This document shows positions 1 through 12,180 of a DNA stretch of 64,000 nucleotides, one piece after another. Every line of letters begins with the position of its first letter. Position 1 is the stretch's first letter. The DNA is taken from assembly GCA_904063045.1 (NCBI GenBank), contig CAJFCJ010000003.1:2714504-2778503 (forward strand). Reading direction: 5' to 3'. Origin of the DNA: Dimorphilus gyrociliatus (lineage: Eukaryota > Annelida > Polychaeta > Dinophilidae). A program made the translations under genes and the position numbers. The notes beneath the pieces were generated by a model. The model was given only the letters and a program-made list of their open reading frames with translations, did not search any database and had not been told where the DNA came from.

Positions 1-1748
1 TTAATTAAAGTTTATATTTAATTACTTAGTTAATTAAAAACAGCTTTCATTTGGCACATTCTGTTTTTTCATTTTAATACAAAGCTGTATAATTAATTTT
101 GATTTCTTTCTATAGATTCTTTTACTATAATCAAAAGATGCTCTCACACCCAAAAATCCAATAAACATCTGCATAAATATAGCTCTAGAGGGGAAATACT
201 ATACAGTAAAAACTGAAACGATTATCGACTATAGATATTATAAATAACGAAATGGTATATATATTAAACTATCTTCAAGTTAAAATCACAGAGTAATCTT
301 AAGAATAAATTGGACCCGGTCTAACTTGTTAATAAATTACTAATTATCAGTAAAAGTTAATAAGAGGAGTTAATAGTCAATTAGTCAGCTAATTAAGGTT
401 AATTTATTCAACTGCCGTAATCTCATGGGAAGAGGGGAGAGGAGCAGCGGGTACATAGTGCAAGAAGGACGATATTTGTAGTAAAGTATTTTATTAACAC
501 ATTTTGACAAAAGTTGCAAAAGAGAGATAGAGTGGGAGAGAAAGAAACATTCGGAAATGGAAAGCAAAAGCGATCAATTCTAGTTAAAAGATGATTTATA
601 AGAAACGGCGTATGCAACTCGGTATTGTCATTAATTAATAGATTGCACTGAAATCATTGACGAACACTCGACGTATCGATAACATTTACGCTAGACGCCA
701 TCGATCATGACGAGAAACGCTGAGGGGGGGAGGGGGAATATTTTTACAACGTTCTCTCTTCTTCTATGCGTTTTTCCTTCGTTTTATGTCGTCTTTGCCT
801 ATTTTCTATTATTTTGTTTTTGCTTGGACCTTTTTATCATAGGCAAAACAACACCAAAGACAAACGCCTGGAGTAAATTATCAAAAGGCTAATATCGGGC
901 GTCTACCGACAACGCTTTTGAAGTTCTCTTAGAGAAGTTTATGAAGCGTAGGCGGTCGGTTAATTCTAATGTAATACGATTTGAGAAGAAAGTGAAATGT
1001 TTACATTTCGGCACCTGGAGGTTACCATAGAGTCTTTTCCAAAATGTTCTACTTCTAAAACAGTACGGTATACTTATAACTTATAATGCCAAAGTAGTTG
1101 AATAAAAAAAAACTCTGTCTAATCTCGTTTCTTTCTCTTCGCCTTATTGAGATCCGCTTCATACGCAAACAGTTTTTACCTGCGTTAATAGGTATACTTA
1201 ATATGCAAATTAACCGCAGGCTTTACCCATTAATATAAAGTGAACAAGAGATTTTTTTTGTTTTCTATATCATTCATTCAGTAAAAAATTTTCAAGTTTT
1301 GTTGTTGTTGTTTTTTTCCCCAATTATCATTTGACTTTCCCAAAAAGTGATAAAGTTATTCTTAACGTGACGAAATCATAGGGAAAAAAATTTCTTGAAT
1401 TCGCAAATTTTCTGTTCCGTTTGAAAAATTAGACGCCTTTATTTAATTATTAATACTGCACTTGACACTGCTAATATTTTATTGGGATTTTATAATGAAT
1501 TGTAATTAGAGTAGTTTGCTGTTACTTGACAAACACTTTCCTATTTTTCAATGTATATATAATGTGTATATTTTGATTATCTTTCTTTACAATACATATA
1601 TAAATATATACTAATAATATATACTATACGAAGTTTGTTTGATTATTTGAAAAATGAAATATAAAACCTTGTAATTGGCATTGATCGAGTACTAAAAAAA
1701 CTTCCAGTTGAAAGGTTATGACCCTTTTTCTATTCCTAGTGCTGTACA

Positions 1749-1751
<3 letters not shown>

Positions 1752-1788
<37 letters not shown>
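1752..1788. repeat. (TA)n microsatellite
   Basis: An uninterrupted TA dinucleotide run of about 37 bp. Similar shorter runs occur near 5580-5610 and 6190-6215. Confidence 0.95.
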
Positions 1789-1791
<3 letters not shown>

Positions 1792-2542
1792 TTTAAATTA
1801 AGATAAAAGATATCTGTATGCCGATACAATATAAATGTATTCATTCTGAAATTAACCAAGTTAATTTACCTTGATAAATTGCTTATAATTCAATATTCCC
1901 TCTCACAATTTCTATTTCTATCTCTTTCCTCAGTCTTTCCAATACTCTATATTGCTTATTTTTATGGAAAATATTCTATAGAATGGTTGGTTTCTTTTAA
2001 AGAAAAATAAAGAATATGAAAAAAAAATAATGCTTTTGGCTAAATTATCAAAAATTGATAAGTGTCTTCTTCGTTTGCCTTTATAACCCCACGAATTAAT
2101 TCCATTAAATTCTCAATAGACTATTTGGACATTTCCTAAAGTAGGATATAATTTTAGAATTTACGTTTCAAGTGTTGAATTATTTATTATTTAAAGAAGA
2201 TTCAAAAGAATTAAAAAGGTTCCCATCTTTACTCTTTCTAACTGTCTCATAAATAAACTTTTTTATAGTTGTAGGGCGACGTCTAATGTCTATTGACAAT
2301 TAATATTTGTAATAAAAGGTTACGACGCCCAAATGTGTAAAAGAAAAAGTTGTAATAGTGCAAAAATTTGACGTTTCGTCATCTTTCTCATTTTTTTTAC
2401 TCACGACAAACAATAGAAAAGCGGGGAAACCGATTTATCAACAAGATGAAAAGCACGTCACTAGATGAATGAGAACGATATCTTGGAAAGAAGCTGCTGC
2501 CTGCAAGCCTTGCCTAAACCATCCTAACGAGGCTGATCGAGG

Positions 2543-2548
2543 CACGTG
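2543..2548. promoter_or_regulatory. CACGTG E-box in a complex island
   Basis: A CACGTG core followed by AC lies in the 2400-2780 island, one of the few GC-richer stretches of the left flank. The word CACGTGAC recurs at 12,122 and 58,140. E-boxes of this type are bound by USF/MYC/TFE bHLH factors; a function here is inferred only. Confidence 0.25.
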
Positions 2549-5500
2549 ACAAACTAGCATACAAAGGAATAGCAAAATAGGATGGAAAGTGAGAGAAGTG
2601 TGGGATGAGAGGTTTAACGATTCAGGAAAAGAAATCTTACTTTATCAGAGTTTTAATAATCGGACGTGTGTTAAAGGGCGGACTGTTGGTGAATTAGGCA
2701 GCATTCTTTAGCTAACCGAATCTATTTGCCGCGGACGACAAAGCTTATAAATGTCAGGCGCTAATGAGTTGACGTCTTGATATTTAAAGTCATAAAAATA
2801 ACAGCAAAGCCCCAACTGCATCCAGAATATTTTATTCTCTCTCTCCCCCTTTCAACCTTATCCTTCAACCTAATCGTCTACTTTATAAACTACTAAAGAA
2901 AATTTTTCCTATGTTTCCTCTATATCTTGAGAAATTCAACCATAAAAAAATAAAATTTACATTCTCTTCTTCTCTCATTCCCCTCTATCTTGCCATCAAT
3001 TTAGTCCATTTTTTTATACTTTATCTTCTCATTCAATTTACTTCCGATTGATAATAAAAAAAAGAAGACTATAGTGGAAAATCAAAGAGATAAAGGAAAT
3101 TTGAAGAATAAGGAGTCAGGAACGGGCGAAGGGGTGAGATGTAGGAGCGTAAAATAAAAAAAGAATAACTGTAGTTTATAGGCTTACCGTAAAAAAAAAA
3201 GGAAAAAAAAAGGGGAATCCCTCTCCATCCTTTTCCAAACTAATACTGAAAGATTGCATAGTTACACACTGAAATCCGTTTTTGTCGGTTACTGTCGTAC
3301 AGTCTTATTATTAGTTGAACAAACTTGGATGGCACATTTCCAAAAAAAAGAAAATGGCCTATGCTTCTCAGTCAAGTGAGAAAATTTGATTCACAATTAC
3401 ATCATATTCAAAATAAAGAGGTCAAAGCAATCTTTAAAAAACTATCGATAATTCTCTTCCCCTTCCAAGCTTACTAATGAATACGATATATACTTACGTA
3501 GTATAATTGGACATAGATCGTAATTCTTTTTTTCTGCTTTTTTTTTTTAATAGATTGAGAATTTCGTCCCTTGGCTTTCTGGATTTCGAAACATTGAATA
3601 AGTAAATTCCTTCCCATCAATGGCATAAATTATGAGTTTTGTTGCTTTTAAGGTTTTAGGCCTACAACTGGTACAGGTATTTATATGAAATCGATAAGGG
3701 AATGAAAATTCGACCTACCCTCCCTTTCCCCAGTCGCGTGCTGTGGCAAGATTTATAAAGAGAAAAGTTGGGACCTAGGGGAATTTTGGTAGCGCTATTG
3801 GAGGACAAAAACTATTCTTTTCCCACCAACCACCTGACCGTGTCGACGGTGTTACTCTGTGACATTTTACTGAAATCTTAGTACACAATTGATTCTCTTT
3901 TAAGTAATTTTTCATATATGATAATAGTCTCCGTTCGATTTCATTACGAAAAAGATTTCTATAAAATTAAAGATGAAAAGGAACGTCAAAGAGTGAAGAA
4001 TGTAAAAGCAACTTCTATTTCTCAGATGATGATCATTTTTATATGAAAAAAATGACTGTAAATGATATGGAATATAAATGTATTTTGAAGAAATAGAAGA
4101 ATGTAGACTATAGCAGATTGAATTGAGGATAAAAGCGTTAACTCATATGTTAAATGCTTGAACAGTATTTAAAAAAAAATTAGATTCCAAAGCGAATACA
4201 ATGATATCAACTGATCATTATTTCTAGTAAACACAGCTGTATTTGTTAAGCTGTCTGAGTCTTTATAATTTAAACGGTTTTTTTCATCGCCCGTTTTAAT
4301 GAAAAAACAACAAAGTGATGATAAGTTAATATTTTTTTTTTAAAAAAAACAAAAAAAACAACAAAATCGGGTCTAACCGACTGACAATTTAAAATTAGTC
4401 ACGTAGAACAGTTAATAATAATTTCTTGGAGCTGTATGAAACGTGCGTAATAGGCCTAAAACAAGCGATAACTTTCCGGGTATGAGTGACCTTGTAGCAT
4501 AAGTAGTGGTACCTTGGGGCAAAGAGGGATTTTTAGATTTCTCTTCTGAAGCGTGAGACTCCCTGTTTGCCAAATATGGCAACGGTATCCCAATATTATA
4601 TATATATATACTGTATATATAATTTGTCGTTCCTAGCTGCTAAGAATTAACCTAAAGTAAAAGACAAGTTCAAATTTTATAAATCAGCTAAAGTTGGTTC
4701 TTTTGTATTTCTTTGCGTTAGGGGAATAGTTTATTTTAGTTAAAGAAGATATGAGAGAAAACTGCATCGGTGCAATATTTCACACTTTTCCACTTTGATA
4801 ATAATTAAGAAAGGCACATCCAATGGCTTGTGACAACTTGTACAATCATATTCTAATCAATTCCATATTTTGTTTATTTTCTCTTTGTTTAAAATAAGTG
4901 ATAAAAAGCATTTCTTTTCAATCTGAATCGATTGAAAAATAGTACTTTTAAAGTCATTTGTACTATTTTACCCCTGTATAAACCTTCTCAAGGGCTGTTT
5001 CTCATATAATCTAGTACGATTCAATTACTTAGGAGGCAATAGCGCTACCTGATTATCTATAATTAAAGGGTGAGGGTATATTACAACGGTTCTTCCTCAC
5101 CTTTCATCGTCTATCTATGAATTCTTAAGGAATTTAGATGAACAACCTTTTAGTTCCACCCTATTCAGTTCTCGGTTAAATTGGGCGAGAGAGAAGGATC
5201 TACTGAGAAAAATTATAGATTTGGAATACCTTCTAGGAAAGATTTGGGATTTAATTAACTATTATCTGTGGGTTATTTTTCGTAAGCGGGTCAAATAGTC
5301 AATAAATAAATAATGTACACATATGATTTATTCAGGCTTTAAAACAAACAACTTTTCCCTTTGGTACTTTTTTCATATAAAAACTTGCTGTTGGTTTGTA
5401 TGTTTTTTAAGTAAGGAGGTAGAGAGAGTAAAGAAACGTTTAAACGTATTATTTCCCCTTTTCATATAGCATTAAATAAAAGGAAAAGGTGGTAATTTAT

Positions 5501-5578
5501 GTTTTCATCCTTCAGGCCCAACAAATCTAACAATCTAAAGAAGATTCGATTGAGTACTTTATAAAAAATCTATATACA

Positions 5579-5609
<31 letters not shown>

Positions 5610-6644
5610 GCTATATATGTATAAATAGAGACATCTTCCCCGCCCTTCCCTCCTATTCTTCCATATATATTTGTTATAATTAATTTCATACAAGAAAACT
5701 GAATTATCTCCACTCTATAATAAAAAAAGAGTGTTCAATATTTTGTATTGAACATATAGATATATGTATATAGTATATATTTCTCTTTTGAAAAACAAAG
5801 AGAGATAGAGACAGAGAGACAGAGAGAGAAAAGAAGATTGTATTAATTTTATAATATCAAAAATCATAAGTAAATAATCAAGTTCTTTTTGATCTTCTTT
5901 AAACGGAATAATAAAATAAACTGTCAATTCTATTATTTCAGCCTGAGAGCTTCAAAATTACATTTTGTTCAGCCTTATTAAACATGTATAAGATTATTGC
6001 TTTTTAACAGTATTACTTTTCTATTTCCTTTTTTTTACTTAATATTTGTACTATTACTTTAATGAAGATTTTCCCAAAAGAATCTTCTAACTGTTTAAAA
6101 AAGTTCACTCAGCTTTATTAAAGGTAAAAGGAAATATTCACGCTGTTAAAATAGATATTGTATTAGATACTCGACTATCTAAATATGATACTATATATAT
6201 AAATATATATATATTTGTATATAATTTACTTATAAACTCTTTCATTAGATTGTAATACAGCCGAGAGAAAGAAACGTAAAAGAAATATTCGGGATATAAC
6301 GAGGCGCAGCTGTCGAACGGGAAATGAAGACAGTCACCAGAATTGAACGCCTTTCGGCCATAGTCTCAGCTTATATCGATTAGGGGATAGTATAAAAGGT
6401 TTTAAATGAAAAGAAGTATATTTTAACTTGTAACGAAGATAATGTTAATTAAATTTAATTGATTTTATTTTATTTCACTTTTCATAGTTTGCTTATTATT
6501 ATATGGACTTTGGATTACTTAATCTATATTTAAAAATTGGGTAGATGTATAATTATTCTATGGCAGAAGGGAAAAAATATTCTGATCGACCTTCACCCTT
6601 CAACCATCCATCGATTGTTAGCTAACTCTATCACGCATTACTGG

Positions 6645-6810
6645 CGCGAAACGGCGCCAACGGCGAATTATTCCATCTCCAACCATTTTTTACCGAGTCC
6701 TAGCACGTCCAAAGAAAAGGAAAGGGACGTTCAATAACGGGAACGTCCGTCGAATATTGTATGAGTCTAATTTTTTCCGCTCGTTCTTTCAATCGTCAAT
6801 GACGTCACAG
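6645..6810. promoter_or_regulatory. Island with E2F-like sites and a palindromic CRE
   Basis: About 6643-6660 contains GGCGCGAAA next to GGCGCC, matching the E2F-type TTTSSCGC core in reverse, and 6800-6807 is the full palindromic cAMP response element TGACGTCA. This combination is typical of proximal promoters, but no transcription start or splice signal settles which strand it would serve. A CT repeat follows at 6914. Confidence 0.3.
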
Positions 6811-6911
6811 CGGTTTGTTGCTTTCTAATATACAATTCTTTAGATAGAAGTTAACATTTAACTCCTTCCTCTATTTCTATCATCCTTTCCCTTATTGTTT
6901 TATCAATCTAA

Positions 6912-6913
<2 letters not shown>

Positions 6914-6944
<31 letters not shown>
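6914..6944. repeat. (CT)n microsatellite
   Basis: A CT dinucleotide run of about 31 bp. (CT/GA)n tracts also occur at 28,472 and at the right edge of the window. Confidence 0.95.
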
Positions 6945-6947
<3 letters not shown>

Positions 6948-9304
6948 CGCTGCTCAACAAAGTAAAACTCACGTCAGTACTTCAAAGTCGAGAATGTTGA
7001 AAGAAGAAAAAACTGCTACTAAAAATAGTTTAGGGATATAAAAGAACCGTCTACTTGTTAAAAACTTAATTGAAACAAAGCTAAGGAGGAAACGGGTGTT
7101 TATTTTCTCCAAGTCTGATAGATTTTCAAAGTTTTTTTCTATTAAAAGATAAAAGTAGGTAAAAAAAAATGTCAAAAAAAAACAAACTAAATGACAAACT
7201 AAAGCTTAAATTAAGCATATTTCCGTTTTTATAAATATTGTTACATAAACAATAGGAGTAAAAGCCTCTGCGCATTCTTTATATGTGGAGCAAATATCTT
7301 AAATTTTTTTATTTACATACTTATATACATGAATAAATACTTTATATAGATATTCGTAATACTTTTATATATTAATGAATACAATATATATTTTTCTATT
7401 AAGTATACTTTACTGATACCTATATTGAAGTGTTTTTTTTATATAAATATATGTATATAGGCCTAAAGATATTTTGTCTTTTACGGGATGTTTACTATAC
7501 CGAGGCGATCCCGCTTCCCGCTTCAACGAGTTTCACTTTAAGAGTTACTGGTTAAATGATACTGACTTTGCTGATTTTTTTATTTTTTGCTTTTTTTTGT
7601 ATAACGTCGAAAAGTAACAATTTGGTTCTATGCTACACTTCTTGACGTTTTTTTACATCGTGCTCTGCATTTTAAGATAAAGTTAACTAGACGTCCGTTA
7701 CGCCAATTGAAAACTACATGGTATTGCAGAAGTTTCTTTATGTTTGGAATAGAATAACTTAAAACAACAATAAATTCGAAAATATCTTTAAAATATCTAC
7801 AATTCTATAATAATCCATTCCTAGAATAGAAATGCACTATGGTTTTCACTTACAATTTTCACATATAGTATATACTTTGAGTTGAGCATAAATACGGCGT
7901 CACTTTTCTCAGTTTTCCGTTTTGTGGAAATTAATTTCAGAGATTATTTTCCTTATTAAGAGGGAAATTTTTCCATCGATTTAGCGTTACAACCGACTGT
8001 ATGCCTTTCCAATTTAAGTAAATTAAGTACTGAAGCTTTACACTTACGCATGGCGACGTAGTAAAAGGGTGATGCTTCAGGCTATGTTTGCAAGAGCTGT
8101 TGTTCTACATAAAATATACTAGACAATTTACACTAAATACATCAGCTTTTTTTTACCTTCTAGCTATGTCAATCATACCTATTATTTATAGAGTTAATTA
8201 TGTCTTTCAAGATATAAATATTTCGCTGAGGTTATCTCATCTATTCAAAAGTTTAATGTCTATTGTTGATGTCAAAAATTTTCTATCTCCTCCTTCTCCT
8301 CCGCCTCTTCATCTTCTTCCTATCCCATGTGTCCAACAAACTCTCTCTAATTATTTTCTATATACATTAACATATACATAAATACCATACACAAGTTACT
8401 GTATGTGCTTATCTAAAGAAAAATGGTTTTAAACAAATATCGCTTCCTCTTTCTCTCTTTATTATTACATTATAACAATGATTTATTCACTTAGTATACT
8501 TGTAGGAAATGTCAGAGATTTAATTAGCAATATTAAGTTTATTAAGCCAAGATAAAAAAAGAGGGAAAAAACTTGCCTCATTTATTTTTAATAAAAAAAA
8601 CTATTCTAAATAACTTTCTTCTCTATTAATTATTTAATTTGTATATTTTTAAATGTTAATTTACATATTTTATTCAAAGATAACAAAGAAAATCCAAGTT
8701 TCATTCTCTTTGTCTTCGACTTTCTTATTAAACATACTTTTGACTAGTTAATCTTATCAAATAATAAGCGTAAGGTGATTAACTTTTATAATTCTCTTAC
8801 TTACTTTCTCTATCTGTCTATCTTTTCCCTTCTCTTTCTTTCTTTCTATTTCTACCTTAAAAGTATAGGAAATAATCCAAACATTGTATGTGAAAAGAGA
8901 ATGCGAAAGATTTTGAGGCGTAAAGTTAAAAAGGGATAATATGGTGTTAAAGGTAAAAGAGGGAAGGGTTTTGTGTTTGAAATCAGCGCTAATGTATAAT
9001 GCTTTTAAAAGTGGCAGGGAGATAAAGCAATGGTTATATATAGTTCGACGGTAATACTGAAAGATAGATACGTAATTTCTTTAAGAGTATAAATAAAAAG
9101 TTTTTATAAAAGCGCCATATCAGAGGAAATTATTTAGGCTGATCAATTAAAAAATATACAAGGGCATAGGAAGAAAATTTACATGGTAATCATACGTTCT
9201 TTCCTCCAAGAGATTTACTGTCTTTACATATACATACAAGGAATAAACGTTGACCGTTTTAGGCAATTACCTCTGCGACACAGCAGCAAGTATCATCTAC
9301 ATGG

Positions 9305-9321
9305 GCCTATAGCTAAGGGAT
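9305..9321. repeat. 17-bp element shared with the 12.1-kb island
   Basis: GCCTATAGCTAAGGGAT matches 16 of 17 bases with 12,142-12,158 (G instead of A at position 11). Both copies sit inside GC-richer islands 2.8 kb apart, while the intervening DNA is AT-rich and shows no obvious similarity. This suggests duplicated or functionally constrained regulatory DNA. Confidence 0.4.
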
Positions 9322-11495
9322 GAATAATAAATAACCAGGATTGGACACTAATAGTACAACAAGCGTCATTGGAGACTGCTCCTAAAGAGAGACGTCTAGC
9401 GTTCTTGTAATGAGCTAATCAAACTCGCCATATAATACGACCTGGAATAATTATCTGGCGTCGAAAATTGCGATTAACAACCGCAATTTCACGAAGACCT
9501 ATACCAGCCTTGCCTTTGACAAACTTTTGCATAAAAATAGACTAAATACCATAGAAAAACCAAATTTATAATACAGAAACGCCAAATTAATATAACTCAA
9601 ATTAATATAAGAATGGTATATAGAATGTATGTATAAGAGAGTAATCACGCAAACGAAATAGGTAAAACAAATACGTAAAACCGTCGCAAACATTACTACG
9701 AAAACAAAAAATGATGTCATAACACTCACCCAACTAAATTCTTATCTTTTCAGCTTCTTCTTCCTGAAAAATTCCTTTTCTCCTATTCCAGCGAGCCTGT
9801 TATAATTTAATGCTTGAATTATAAAGTATATAAATAATAAGATTATTAGAAGTATACTGTATTTTGCTAAGGGGAAAGGGGTAAAACAATCGCAATGATT
9901 CGTCTTAAATGACAAACAGGTGTTTAGTTGCAACGAATCGTTATAAAGTATCTAACTTCAATAGGATTTATCGAAAAATAAGACATTTATGATTACTTAC
10001 TAACCTATCTAACATTCCTTTCCAATGGTCCTTGCGTTAACCAATCCAAAAGTATTCTTAAACTCGCCAAACTGGCTCTGAAAGTCTTAATTCTTTGATT
10101 CTTTTGCACTAAGCTCGTGTTAGCTTATACCTTTAGCTAAGCACTTGCTTACTACATCTACTAGACATAACATAATAAACAAAAAAAATTCGATACAAGT
10201 ACAAGAGTCAAATATTATATCAAGAGAAGCAGAGACCTTGAACCATATATACATATATATATATATATATATTAATTGCTTTACACTTGTAGATTATATA
10301 ATATACACACATTATACAAATATGTATGTAGGTACCTATGGATTTCAAAGAGAAATACTCAGCATATGTTTTACTTTATTTAAATAGATAAAATAAATAT
10401 ATAAAATATGTAATTAAATAATAACCCTAAGGACAACCGCAAACCATATCGAATAACGATTAGAGGAGTAACTTATACATCCTATCCTGCAATTTGTAAA
10501 GGAATACCTTATTAACACTTCGAACAGCGTATGATCACAAGTCTATTATTAAATACTGAAATTATATGTTCCATTTCATAAATACCTCATGTAAATCAAA
10601 CAGACAATAGATTGATTACGCAATAAAAACTGCACTGGAGGAAAATATAGATATGTATTCTTGTGTATAGAATATACAGTATACACTATATATATATGTA
10701 GTATATACATTAAATGGTACTTCATTTATGCTTAGCCATTAATTTTTTTCCAACAGATCCCTCCTTTACTTTACTTTATATGAGAGATAAACTTGACAAA
10801 CAGCTATGAAAAGCTTCACTTCTATGGTTCTTTGTGCTCAAATCGTGCTGTCCACAGTTGTATTAATAGCATTTACTACAACTCCCCTTGTACCTCCTTC
10901 ATCTCCCTCCCCTCCCAACCCCTCAAATTATGGGAAAGTTAATTAATTTCTTATGAAACTAGCAGTTTTTACAGAATACAGAGAAAAAATCAAATGTTAA
11001 ATAGGCGAAAACCGGCAATTAACCCATTTGTCAAGATGGTTAAGATTTTTCCTGCTACGTTAATTTTTAATATAAAACAACTCAAGAATGACGTGGCCCA
11101 AATTTTCTAGCTAATTTTAAATATTAATATTTCGCCTAAGACGATTAATTTATATAATGTCTTGAAAAAATTTATCTAGGTCAAAATGTTTGTCGTGTAT
11201 TCAAATTATTCCAAGTAACTTAGCTATGTACCTTGAATTTAGTTTTTTTCACTCATGGGTATAATTCACAGCTCGACTAATTGACGCATTTATCTCTTCC
11301 CATGTAACCTGCAGATTTATTTCCTAGTTTTATTCTGTCTATTATCCACTTAATTTGGCAAGAGATACAGATTTATTACTTTTCTATTTTGATTTCCTAC
11401 CTTTCTTGCTTTTTTTGGCTAATCTAATTAATGGAAGAAATAAACAAGGATTTTATATAAAGAAATTACAGACTGCTTCTGTCTAAATGCAGTTC

Positions 11496-11521
<26 letters not shown>
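11496..11521. repeat. (AT)n microsatellite
   Basis: An AT run of about 26 bp, followed by an imperfect TATG-type tract to about 11,540. Confidence 0.9.
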
Positions 11522-11529
<8 letters not shown>

Positions 11530-11820
11530 ATGTATGTATAGAAATTTCTCTGCTTGTTTTCTCTTTTTGTTGAATACTACATTGGTTTAATTAACATCAG
11601 GCGTTAAAAACTATATTTAAACTATCTACAGACCGAATATATGCAACTTTTAATCTACAATGACGTCGATAAATATAAATATAAGAAAAACTAATTTACA
11701 ATTGTAAAATTGTTATAAATAATAATCGGAAAAACAAAATCACAACATGTAAATTGTTTGTCAGATTGCGGAATTACAATAGAAATGGTTTTTCCATGTA
11801 TTCCATAATTGACATGCTCT

Positions 11821-12180
11821 AAGAACTCACCTTCTCGAATCGAGGGTCAAAGTTCAAGCGTTAGTGTCCCACGTGGGGTGGTCCTCAATTACACAAATCG
11901 CTAGAGGTTTAAGGAGAATATCGATAATAATCCATTTATAGTTAATCCAAAGTTTTTTTTAGCTTGTCGTGAAACTTACTGTTGAAACACTGATGAAATA
12001 CAAAAAAAAGAGACGCTTTATTGCAACGTTCTTTTAAGGACGACGGAACGCAGTCGTACTGAGCAAAAGCACCGTTTATCAACTCGCCGTCTGGCGGCAT
12101 TCATTGGCTCAATGCTCAAGACACGTGACTCGATTATTTGAGCCTATAGCTGAGGGATTGGTTGAGAAGAGGGTGTCAAA
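11821..12180 (-). promoter_or_regulatory. Promoter-like island, possible minus-strand first exon
   Basis: The island is GC-richer than its surroundings. From right to left it has the shared 17-bp element (12,142-12,158), a CACGTG E-box (12,122-12,127), an ATTGG (CCAAT-box core) near 12,103, a perfect CCCACGTGGG palindrome (11,868-11,877), and GGGTCA-A-AGTTCA (11,844-11,856), a DR1 nuclear-receptor half-site pair. On the minus strand it ends in AAG|GTGAGTT at 11,831/11,830, a strong splice donor. It may be the first, non-coding exon of a gene transcribed leftwards. No acceptor or coding exon was identified, so this is an inference. Confidence 0.35.

Larger units (their letters stand above)
1..11820. 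other. Gene-poor region with promoter/enhancer-like islands
   Basis: I found no exon here that I could assign to a protein family on either strand. Open frames are short, low in complexity and lack sensible splice sites. Most of the sequence is AT-rich with A/T runs and microsatellites. Islands of more complex, GC-richer sequence stand out by eye near 690-960, 2400-2780, 6290-6380, 6590-6830 and 9240-9490. They contain E-box, CRE-like and E2F-like words. They may be distal regulatory elements or alternative first exons of a gene outside the window. A distant exon of a long-intron gene shorter than about 60 codons could have been missed. Confidence 0.5.

Noticed and set aside
8088-8381. A 97-codon plus-strand open frame in the left flank
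   Set aside because: Low-complexity, Ser/Pro/Leu-rich translation of a CT-rich tract; no recognisable domain and no supporting splice or polyA signals.
9730-9735. A second GTGAGT-type minus-strand donor near 9,729
   Set aside because: The sequence upstream of it on that strand is AT-rich and shows no promoter-like island or coding potential, so a chance match is more likely.
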